Assembly: GCA_963930775.1 (NCBI GenBank)
Contig: OZ005694.1
Span: forward strand, 6,131,054-6,195,053
Length of the DNA stretch: 64,000 bases
Direction of reading: 5' to 3'
From: Cliona cf. orientalis
Taxonomy: Eukaryota; Porifera; Demospongiae; Clionaida; Clionaidae
The notes under the pieces were generated by a model that ran no database searches, had not been told where the DNA came from, and worked only from the letters and a program-made list of their open reading frames with translations. Both the position numbers and the translations under genes were made by a program. Positions within the stretch are counted from its first letter, which is position 1. Each line of letters begins with the position of its first letter. Below are positions 53,261 to 61,988 of this stretch, piece after piece.

Positions 53261-53700
53261 AGCAGCTGATTGAGGGAACAGGTCTGAATCGCTGAGTTCC
53301 GATCCTGAGTTTCTTGCACTTGTGGGTGAGTGTTGCGAACCCCTGTGTGCAGAATTAGCTTCGGTGGGAGGATGGCGCCGAGGTGTGCTGCTCCCTGCTT
53401 GCATGCGTGTTTGTTTGGTGGCCTTTTGTAATCGTTTTGGCGATCTTTTGGACGCTTGGTAAGACGTTGTAAGAGCTGAGGACGGGTGCCTGTGGTTGAT
53501 AGCTTACTCTTGGTGAGAAGTGATATCAGGCCATCTTTAGTTAGCTTCCTCAGCTGCTTAGGAGAGACGACGGTAGCCGACTTTTTAGTTTTTCTTTCCG
53601 CTTTACCCGCTATTTTAGGCGGCATAGTGGCGTGGGGAAATCGCAGGATCACTGGAGTTAGACAGCTGCTAGTCCCTTAGAAAATGGCCAAATTGCACGA

Positions 53701-54790
53701 GTTGCAGCCAGTACCACGCATGCGCATGATACTCAAGGCCACGCCCCTTCGATTGCATTCTACGTGTACAATGCCAACATTAACCCCCATTTACCAAGTA
53801 AATAACATAGTAGAACAGAGTGGGTCAGACTTTCTATCACTACCATCATAATCCATGACTACTGGCACTTTGGCATACTTTCCGGCAGCTATATATATAG
53901 GAACTGTCACGAACTCATTAACACTATCACTATACTAAGTGTGGTGTTGGCACCCGAAGTCCAATCAGGTCATAGCATTGTCGATGGGATGCGTCGGATG
54001 TTTTTGACCCTTTTTGCCACCCGAGCTGAAGCCAGTTCTCTATTTATTTTTATGACTACGTATGGTGGAGCATATGCTGCTGTTCAATGGGATAAAGCAA
54101 CTTGCTCAAAGTCACAACCGCAAGGGTGCCCAGGTAGGAATTGAACAAACAAACCTGGGATTGGGAGCCCAAGATCTTGACCACTGCATCATGCATGTTG
54201 CTCCACACAAATACACACATGCATGCATACATGCACATGCACATACCCCGGTACACACAGTGATATGCACACACAAGTTCAACACTCATGATGCAATACA
54301 TTATAGATGCATGAGCTCACTACCCACTAAATGGAGTCTTCTTGTATGATATTGTGTATAATATTGTTACACTGACACAGTATTAGCTATACAGTTAGCT
54401 ACATGCATGCATGTATACAATATAATACGACGCCTGTAACCATGGGATAGCTACACGTGTATGATACTACATGATATAAATGTTACTATTCTAATCAATT
54501 AATTAAAGGCTATAGGGTAATTTTGACCTATAGTGAATAAATACTTGCTTACAGCTATACAAACAATGAAATTGTAGCATCATGCCAGGCTATAATAAAA
54601 TTGCACACAGAATAATCATAATGTACTTCCCTAGCTAGCTAGTCTATACTTATAAGCACATACACAAAATATTGTTATGCTACATTAAATGTAGGTGCAT
54701 GATTAGTACTATACCTACTGTTCCTATGTCTACTATAGTTGAATGTATGCAGTCACTTCACTCGGTATTAATTATGACGTAGTTTAGAAA
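53701..54790. other. C2-like gene fragment, SINE and 3' flank of copy 2
   Basis: 53800-53856 on the minus strand encodes MDYDGSDRKSDPLCST, aligning with LDDDGVSSDPDPLCPTQ of the intact C2-like gene. A SINE follows (53862-54206), then the 3' flank shared among the three membrane gene copies. Confidence 0.55.
53862..54206 (-). mobile_element. tRNA-derived SINE, copy b, near full length
   Basis: The minus strand reads GGAGCAACATGCATGATGCA, GTGGTCAAGATCTTGGGCTC, then a degenerate B-box (GGTTTGTTTGTTCAATTCC), then TTGTGACTTTGAGCAAGTTG CTTTATCCC, and a 3' domain ending GGGTGCCAACACCACACTTA. The head has the layout of a tRNA gene but cannot fold into a full cloverleaf, so it is not a tRNA. Confidence 0.72.
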
Positions 54791-57700
54791 TTACATATTA
54801 TTGTACTCCTCCAGCAATGGCTCTCGCAGTTCAGAACGTGTGCCAGTGTCAACTTGCACAAGCTGTAGGATAGGTTCCTCAGGTTTATCTATCACTGAAC
54901 TAGTAGTTGCTGTAGATGATGACTTAACTGAGACCTGTAATGCCTCATACGATTGTGCAGCTCTAACGTTTCTCCCAAAGCAAACCTTCCATATCTTCAT
55001 TTTCATAATAATTTCAGTGAAAGTATGATACGTTACTACTCCCAAAAACTGAACAAACACAATAGCTACCGATGTATCAGTAATGGCCTCCTTCGCTTTC
55101 TCATTCTCTATTACGTTGGTAAAAATTAGTGAGGTGCAGAGAACAACAATATTGATCAGGATGGAAGTTTCTAGAATCTCTATTGGCCATTTCTTGTAAA
55201 TCCGACTGTTAATTCCTGTAATTTCCTTTAGAAAAAGCACACCAGATATGATCAATCCAATGATCAGCAGATTCACATTAGGATTGCCTGAAACATTGAT
55301 TGCTGACGCAATGTAAAGTATGATACGAACAACCAAGAGCAGTCCAGTCCAGTATCGATTCCTTGGTATATGAGGAGCATGGTATGTTTCAATAAAGTGA
55401 GACATCTTTTGACTTTTTACCAACTTAAGAAATTTAGCATTACTAAAGTAAGCTAGCCACTGCCAAGAGAAAACAAATGCTGTGAAAGTAATGCATAAAA
55501 GAAGTAACGAGAGTGCTCCAATACCAAGAGGGATGTGCTTTCCTCTGAAAAATTCAACAGAAGCATCTGGCAGCCACTGTACCTTGTTCGTAGGCCCAGG
55601 ATAACTAATGATAACAAATGACAATGCTTTTATGATGATATTAATAAGTTTGGCATAAGAAAACAAGATAAGTGTAGCTAAAGTTGCCACTGGATTCTTC
55701 TTTCCAATGAGGTGTGAAAATTTATCCGACCATTCGCTCACCAAAATAATCATTATAACGAGAAAGATAACATATGTAGGCAATAATAGCTCAATCCATA
55801 TCTTGGAGTAAGCATTCATTCCCTTAAAAAAGCATGAACCAAATCCCAATTCAAGATTAAGCCATGACACAAACACACTAGAGAATGTTATTCTAGAATG
55901 AGATACGATATTTGGGATGAAGTTGTACAAAACATTGACATAGAAGATAATTCCATTGAGAGTTCCAACAGCTACTGTCAAGTTAAGAATCAAAATTACT
56001 GATACTAATACTAAGCCAGCAACGAATGAACCAAAAAGCCGTAGCACTAACAGTGCTGGCCAATAACGTGGGCAAGATACGCAACGAACAGTGCCTAGGG
56101 ATAGACTAAAGCCAGACTTACAAGTACCACAGAGTAGACCAGATCGCTGATATTGACACTGAGCATCAGATCCATTAGGCTCGCTTATGTTGATTAAAAT
56201 GTTTGAGCCTGGAGGATAGCAGTAATCAAGAGGGCAGTGGGGATAGACCAAGTACCCACTGGATGAGGATCCATAACTACTGATGTAGCTGATCCATGGG
56301 TTGCCCTTTCTAAGAATGCTTTTTGTTTTGAAATCACAGCTTTTGATGTATTCATTAAGATTTGAATCACACTCGCACACACAATTTGTGTTATCAGAAA
56401 CTTTTGGCTGGAAACCAATTGGACACTCACAGGCGGTAAAATTAATTAGCACTTTTCTCTGAGATAGTGCTGCATCTTTGCAAGGACCTTCTGCATGAAT
56501 ATTTAGTTGTTCTGTGGAGTGAGGAGAGAAAACTTGATACTGGAGCGACGTGCAACCTTCAGCTGTTGTTTGATTTGACTGGTTGATGCCTAAGCCTCCA
56601 AGATTAGACGACAATGAACTTAGTATGTTTACATTGCTCAGAGGGTTTCCAACTTGATCTACTGCTACTAATGTTATTTCAAACATTTCTCCCTTTTTCC
56701 TTTGGATAGGAGGCAGTTGATGGTCACAGTCTGGATGGCCACTTTTGTTACAGAAACAAATGCGAACAGGCTCTGAACCAATAGAAGTCAGCTTAATATT
56801 GCTATGAATTTTAAAATGCTCTATGCCATCAATAATATTATTGTACATTTGAGACAGATTGCTTTCAAATTGTGATTTAATATGTGACTCAGAGTAAACT
56901 TCAGCGAATGGACTGACTGTGCAGCGATCAAGAAGTCCTCCATAAAGATCATTTCCAGAAATGTTGCCTCTATTGTTGGTGAAATTGACATATGTATAAT
57001 TTATGGCATAGTCTCCATGCAAGCTTAGTACCTGTAGAAAGCATTCAGTGTTGGATGATTGAGCATGACAGGAAGAACTAGCACATATTCCAGAGTTTGT
57101 GTTATCATCTACATAAATTGCACCGCCATAGTTAGCCTCATTCCGTTCAAACATGAAAGGTTGTTTGTCAGTGAGCAATTTATCATAATTTATTTTGATG
57201 AAGATATACAACTTTGTGTTGACTTCAAGTGAGACTGCACCTCCTTTGATAGCATGGTTATCAGTGAAAATAATTTGTGATATACAGGCATATTCATCGA
57301 AGGTAACGTCCAATATAGTGAAAGTTGTCCTAATAGATGAACTAATAGCATGAATTGCTCCTCCTCTTTCACCTGCAACGTTTCCCAGAAGAAAAAATTT
57401 GCCATTATCTTGACATTTAAGTTCACTCTGATACAGAAAGATTGCGCCCCCATTTTTTTCAGCTGTGTTATGGGATAGGGTAACATTTCCTGTTATATAC
57501 ACTTGACTCTCAGTTGCGTATACAGCTCCACCACTTTCAGCAAAATTATGTTTAAAATTGCATAATCCACTGAGGATAATTTCACTTTGAAATGCTGTAA
57601 TCGCACCCCCTTCTGAATAGGTGGTACGGTTTGTGCTTGATGGATAGGAATTGATAAAAGTAGTGTTACCAGCAATCGTAATGTTACTGTTGTAAGCAAA

Positions 57701-59545
57701 TATTGAGCCAATATTTGTCGTAAATTCTGAAAATCCTGATACTATACAGGTACTTTCAATGAAGTACATCATTCCTAAACTGGCTGCATTGTTAAAAAAT
57801 ATAGTGTTCTGCATGTATATGTATGCATAATCTGTTGCGTACACAACTCCTCCCTGTGTTGCACGATTGCTTTTAAATGCACTACTGGCTATTGTGAAGT
57901 TGGTAATAGAAGTTGCACTTACAATTCCACCTGTTTCTGATGCTGAATTATTGGAGAATGTACAATTTTCAATGAGTACTGTTTCATCCTGAGAAACGTG
58001 GATGACTCCGCCTTCAGAAGCCAAGTTAGAGTTGAAAATTGAAAATTTTATTGAAACTGCAGATGAATCCCGCACACTAAGCACTCCTCCACTACTTCCC
58101 TTGTTTAATGAAAAAATGCTATCTGATATACTTATGTTGCTTGAACCAACAGCACATATTGCACCACCATAATAAAACTTTTCAATCACTGTATTGGCAG
58201 TGAAGTTACAGCTGCTTACATAACATAGGTCAATACTTTCTATAGTAATGGCACTTCCACCCTTACCAGCAATATTCCCAAATATCTCACACTTAAACAA
58301 TTGCAGTATACCAATATTGACTTTTATGGCGCCTCCAAAAGTCTTGGCACTATTGAATAACAGTTTACTTTCAATTAATTTCAATTTCACTTGATCCAGG
58401 CTCATAACACCCCCTTCAAAGCCGGCAGTATTACCTTCATAATGGTTATTGCTATCTATTATCAAAGTTGCTTGTGATGATCGTATTACTCCACCAGATT
58501 GGGCAGCCCTATTGTAAATAAAGGAACTTGCAGTGATGTGTAAGCCGGTTCTTCTCTGTGCATAAATGACACCCCCACTACCTAGAACTGCAACATTTGA
58601 AACAAAATAGCTATTACTCATACTGACCGAGCTTTCAAACAGTGCAAACACTCCACCTATAGCTAGACCACCTAAAACATCAACACCAGTTACTGAATTA
58701 TTCTGAAAGTTGGTAAATTGAATCGTGATACTAGAATTATAAGAGTATAAAACACCTCCAAGGCATTTACTTTCAGTCGCCGTACATAAAGCTTGATTAT
58801 TCGTGAAAGAACTATGCCTTATTTCAATGACATTATTCACTGCAAAAATTGCTGCACCAAATTGAGCTCTATTTCTTTCAAAATTACTAAATTGAATCGT
58901 GATACCAGATTTATAAGAGTATAAAACACCTCCAAGGCATGCATGTGTTACGTTACACAAAGCTCGGTTATTCTCGAAGGAACTATTCCTTATTTCAATG
59001 GCACTATCCACTGCAAATATTGCTGCACCAATTTCAGCTCTATTTCTTTCAAAACATACACCAATAAGAGTGATGCTGCTCGCTCGCAAAACAATCACTC
59101 CAGCATTGCCATATTCCCATTTAAATGCCAAACCCAGGTATGCTCTCTGAAACTGACCATATGAATTGAACAAGAAAGTGCTATTTACGATGTCCACATG
59201 ATATGTGCGATTCACTTGTAGTCGACAATTCCTGAACTCAATGTTGTAAATATTGGCTAGTTCAGTATTATTGAAATCAATTCTGCCTGAATGAGTGCAT
59301 TGTATCGTAGAGTTTGCTGACTCGTGGTTAGGTTTCTTCAATATCCTCACCATCAGGTTATTTTGAAAAGTGAGTGTAGAGGACAAGGTATGATTTCCAG
59401 GGTAAAAATTTAGTGTAACGTTGGATTCGATGTTTCTTGCAGTAAACTGAGACAGGGTGAGGCATTGCTCTCCTTCTACACAGGTATCACTCAATGAAGG
59501 TTTAATGTAGAACTCATTCCTCTGGCAGGATGCAAGAGCACACAA
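54791..59545 (-). CDS. Beta-helix multi-pass membrane protein, copy 2, ~1584 residues
   Basis: A large surface protein open without interruption. Order: EFYIKPSLSDTCVEGEQCLTLSQ motif (residues 12-34), then about 700 residues of Pmp-like right-handed beta-helix rungs (repeated GGAI/GGVIYA and SxFxxN patterns, e.g. CNFKHNFAESGGAVYA), a segment around 950-1040, a Cys-rich stalk (1042-1160; CECPIGFQPK, QRSGLLCGTCKSGFSL) and 8-9 membrane segments (about 1165-1515), then an acidic tail ending LREPLLEEYNN. Many N-glycosylation sites. Such an architecture suggests an adhesion-type receptor; no ligand is known. There is no ATG start: the frame begins at a TAG followed by TTG TGT GCT, and the position of copy 1's ATG reads GTG. 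GTGTTAG just upstream could be a splice acceptor, so the signal peptide may come from an upstream exon. Confidence 0.85.
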   Translation of the reverse strand: MCALASCQRNEFYIKPSLSDTCVEGEQCLTLSQFTARNIESNVTLNFYPGNHTLSSTLTFQNNLMVRILKKPNHESANSTIQCTHSGRIDFNNTELANIYNIEFRNCRLQVNRTYHVDIVNSTFLFNSYGQFQRAYLGLAFKWEYGNAGVIVLRASSITLIGVCFERNRAEIGAAIFAVDSAIEIRNSSFENNRALCNVTHACLGGVLYSYKSGITIQFSNFERNRAQFGAAIFAVNNVIEIRHSSFTNNQALCTATESKCLGGVLYSYNSSITIQFTNFQNNSVTGVDVLGGLAIGGVFALFESSVSMSNSYFVSNVAVLGSGGVIYAQRRTGLHITASSFIYNRAAQSGGVIRSSQATLIIDSNNHYEGNTAGFEGGVMSLDQVKLKLIESKLLFNSAKTFGGAIKVNIGILQLFKCEIFGNIAGKGGSAITIESIDLCYVSSCNFTANTVIEKFYYGGAICAVGSSNISISDSIFSLNKGSSGGVLSVRDSSAVSIKFSIFNSNLASEGGVIHVSQDETVLIENCTFSNNSASETGGIVSATSITNFTIASSAFKSNRATQGGVVYATDYAYIYMQNTIFFNNAASLGMMYFIESTCIVSGFSEFTTNIGSIFAYNSNITIAGNTTFINSYPSSTNRTTYSEGGAITAFQSEIILSGLCNFKHNFAESGGAVYATESQVYITGNVTLSHNTAEKNGGAIFLYQSELKCQDNGKFFLLGNVAGERGGAIHAISSSIRTTFTILDVTFDEYACISQIIFTDNHAIKGGAVSLEVNTKLYIFIKINYDKLLTDKQPFMFERNEANYGGAIYVDDNTNSGICASSSCHAQSSNTECFLQVLSLHGDYAINYTYVNFTNNRGNISGNDLYGGLLDRCTVSPFAEVYSESHIKSQFESNLSQMYNNIIDGIEHFKIHSNIKLTSIGSEPVRICFCNKSGHPDCDHQLPPIQRKKGEMFEITLVAVDQVGNPLSNVNILSSLSSNLGGLGINQSNQTTAEGCTSLQYQVFSPHSTEQLNIHAEGPCKDAALSQRKVLINFTACECPIGFQPKVSDNTNCVCECDSNLNEYIKSCDFKTKSILRKGNPWISYISSYGSSSSGYLVYPHCPLDYCYPPGSNILINISEPNGSDAQCQYQRSGLLCGTCKSGFSLSLGTVRCVSCPRYWPALLVLRLFGSFVAGLVLVSVILILNLTVAVGTLNGIIFYVNVLYNFIPNIVSHSRITFSSVFVSWLNLELGFGSCFFKGMNAYSKIWIELLLPTYVIFLVIMIILVSEWSDKFSHLIGKKNPVATLATLILFSYAKLINIIIKALSFVIISYPGPTNKVQWLPDASVEFFRGKHIPLGIGALSLLLLCITFTAFVFSWQWLAYFSNAKFLKLVKSQKMSHFIETYHAPHIPRNRYWTGLLLVVRIILYIASAINVSGNPNVNLLIIGLIISGVLFLKEITGINSRIYKKWPIEILETSILINIVVLCTSLIFTNVIENEKAKEAITDTSVAIVFVQFLGVVTYHTFTEIIMKMKIWKVCFGRNVRAAQSYEALQVSVKSSSTATTSSVIDKPEEPILQLVQVDTGTRSELREPLLEEYNNM

Positions 59546-60502
59546 CTAACACAAAGATGATCATTTTTGACTGGTGGACAATTGGCCCAGCACACTGTCC
59601 TGATTGTAAGTATAAGCTAGTCTTAGACTAACTTTATTTTCTTGTCAAAGTAGCAGATTCCTCTCTCAATTGCCGGCCTCTGCATGCATGTGAAGAGCTG
59701 CCTCAAGACATTATTGCTATAGCTATATGCATGTGCAGCTATATGGACAGATGTCAAGCTTATAACCTACTAGCTCATGCATGGGTATACTTAGTAAGAT
59801 GTTTACTGTAGCCATGCAATGTTTATTGTTACTAGTGATGCATGTTTTGAATTTTATCACCATGATAGTACTATTTCGATAGTGAAAGCGATGATTTCTA
59901 TGAATATTAAATTTTTATACACATAGTCATGCAGGGGGTCTGTGTACAGTTGGTCCAATGTTTTTTGTTGTTAGACTTTGTAGTTGTCAATAGATATTTT
60001 TAACTGATGCGGCAGTAGCATAAACACATACACATAGTGTACGATGTTAATTATCGAGAAAAGCAAGCATATCCCTACAAACCTTATTTGTGTATTTATT
60101 GGCACTGCCATCCCTACTCCATCCTTCGATTTTATTCAATACTAAGTCTTGTTTAATATCAAAAATGCACATCGATTGACAAGTTTGGCTGGAATAGTAT
60201 ATGTAGAACCATTGGTAGCTAGTCGTCACTTTGAAAGTGCATGTACTAGCCTGCATGAGAGCTGATTCGTCCTCAAAACCTTCAAACCTATCATATTATT
60301 CATATGTGGGTATAGCAAATTGTCAATACATTTCTATTTGAAATATTCTTAATAATAATATTATATCAACTGTTCTCAGATTATAATTTACCTAACCCTG
60401 TCTGTGGTGGGACACCAGATACAATAGCACAGAGAGCTGCAGCTGTAACAAGGTTGATGGTTGAATCACTAGCTATTGAACTAATGACTGGTATAATAAT
60501 AA

Positions 60503-60628
60503 TAAAGATTGGCTATCTTGAGAGTGTTCTTCACAGCAGTTCAGACTTCTTGCATCGAATTGAGTAGAATTGTATTTGGATTGGTATTGGGAGTCCAAGA
60601 CCTTAAGCACTGCACTACGCTGCTCCAC
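60503..60628 (-). mobile_element. tRNA-derived SINE head, copy c, truncated
   Basis: The minus strand reads GGAGCAGCGTAGTGCAGTGC then TTAAGGTCTTGGACTCCCAA; similarity to copies a and b ends soon after, before the CORE-like segment. Confidence 0.6.
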
Positions 60629-60776
60629 ACAAGCACACACACACATGGCATGCATGAGTACATGCACGTGCACATACACACAGTGATGTGCACACACAAG
60701 TTCAATACTCATTATGCAATACCATTATAGATGCATGAGTTCACTACCCACGAAAATGGAGTCTTTTTGTATGCAT

Positions 60777-60996
60777 GGTTTCATCTAGCGACAAAAATTT
60801 GGGGTGGAAGCGCGATAAATGAGTGGGTGTATTTAGCATACCAAGTTCCTTGGGACGTATGTTCAGGAGAATTTCTTTAATTCCACCTGATTGTCTCGAA
60901 TAATATTTGATTGAAATAAATGCTAGTGGTTTGATTTGGTGACTTACTGTGATACCGGATATTATGATATTTAATTAAATTAAAGTCAAAGACTTG
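60777..60996. mobile_element. Truncated relative of the 254-bp MITE
   Basis: GGTTTCATCTAGCGACAAAA, then AATTTGGGGTGGAAG and AAGTTCCTTGGG follow copies 1 and 2 to AAAGTCAAAGACTTG; the right terminus is missing. It interrupts the shared flank after GGAGTCTTTTTGTATG, so it arrived after the membrane genes were duplicated. Confidence 0.65.
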
Positions 60997-61190
60997 TATT
61001 AATTAAAAACTATAAGGTACTCTTGACATAATTATAGCGAATAAATACTTTGCTTACAGCTATACAAACAATGAAATCGTAGCATCATGCCAGGATATAA
61101 TGAAATTGCACACAAAATATAAACAAAATTATTGTATGAAGCCATATAACATCAAAGGCACCGCCCGTGCTTTATATCCGGTACACGTAG

Positions 61191-61244
61191 AGCGTGCTCA
61201 ATATGGCCAATAATGCACGTTCATTATTGGCCATAAAGCACGCT
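61191..61244. repeat. Inverted repeat with GGCCAATAATG arms
   Basis: AGCGTGCTCAATATGGCCAA and the following TAATG pair with CATTATTGGCCATAAAGCAC and GCT around a six-base loop. ATAAAGCACG also appears in the 61645-61802 hairpin, so both may belong to one element. Confidence 0.7.
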
Positions 61245-61644
61245 AGCGGGCTTTAATTAGAAATTTAAGTTTTTGAAGGTCTAAAAGCACATGAAGAAGC
61301 AAGTATTCGCCTTGTTACTGTTCAGACTAACTTCTAGACTGAACGGTTGTCACAAAGAAGCTTTCAAATTGTCAAAGGTCAGTATTTTTGTGTTAGACAG
61401 CCTTGACTAAGATTTAGCTACTCAGAGCTAGCTACCTACAAACTGTCAAAGTCAGAGAGCACTGATCTGCGTACGTATGCCTTGCTACTTTTGAAAATAA
61501 AGCTTTGTTTGACCGTTTTTCATAAAAATAAATTTTAAAAAGTGACGGATCAACGGGTATACAAGCGGCCCTGTATGTAACTTGAACTTACCAGTACTAG
61601 AGGCTGTCATGGCGGTCCACAACAGAGTGTCATACAATAAGCCA

Positions 61645-61802
61645 GTTAATGCGTGCGCTTGGTCGTGCAGTACACGATTTACAGCACTCGAGGAGTGGTC
61701 TCGTGTCTGATAAAGCACTCGGCTTCGCCTCGTGCTTTATCAGCCACTCGACCACTCCTCTCGTGCTGTAAATCGCGTACTGCACTCCGCGCACGCATTA
61801 AC
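61645..61802. mobile_element. 158-bp foldback MITE
   Basis: GTTAATGCGTGCGC at the left is matched by GCGCACGCATTAAC at the right, and the arms stay nearly complementary to a tiny centre (CTCGGCTTCGCCTCG). Non-coding; flanking duplication is not clear. Confidence 0.75.
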
Positions 61803-61988
61803 TATAACTTAATGTACTTCCAGAGCTAGTCTATACTTATAAGCATAATATACACAAACATGATATTATTGTTGTGCTACATAAAAAGTTAGGTGCATGA
61901 TTAGTGCTATACCTACTGTTTCTATGTCTATACTATAGTTGAATATGCAGTCACTTTACTCAGTATTAATTATGATGTAGTTTAGAAA

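Larger units (their letters stand above)
50100..53700 (-). mobile_element. DIRS-like tyrosine-recombinase retroelement, broken fossil
   Basis: Parts that can be named: a SAP-like gag N-terminus (about 53620-53500, minus), a Pro/Ser-rich repeat region (53030-53260), a gag-core-like stretch (52476-52970, plus), a zinc-knuckle-like Cys/His segment (52110-52330, minus), a reverse transcriptase stretch (51580-51950, plus; LGAVPKKNGKWRMIMHLSAP), an RNase H domain (51242-51607, minus; FHCDNQSITLAW) and a tyrosine recombinase (50271-51209, minus). Retroelements with RT, RNase H and a tyrosine recombinase in place of a DDE integrase are the DIRS order. The parts lie on both strands, so the copy is rearranged and not functional as a whole, with several breaks. 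Terminal repeats were not resolved and the ends are approximate. The long open recombinase suggests a fairly young fossil. Confidence 0.8.
59546..61988. other. 5' flank of copy 2, repeats and 3' flank of copy 3
   Basis: 59640-59660 has CTTGTCAAAGTAGCAGAT, shared with the copy 1 upstream. A SINE head lies near 60503-60628, a truncated MITE at 60777-60996, and two inverted repeats at 61191-61244 and 61645-61802. The last 150 bases are the shared 3' flank of the membrane gene family. No gene is recognised. Confidence 0.5.

Noticed and set aside
54130-54206. tRNA gene
   Set aside because: The A-box-like and B-box-like parts belong to a SINE head; no complete cloverleaf or anticodon arm can be drawn.
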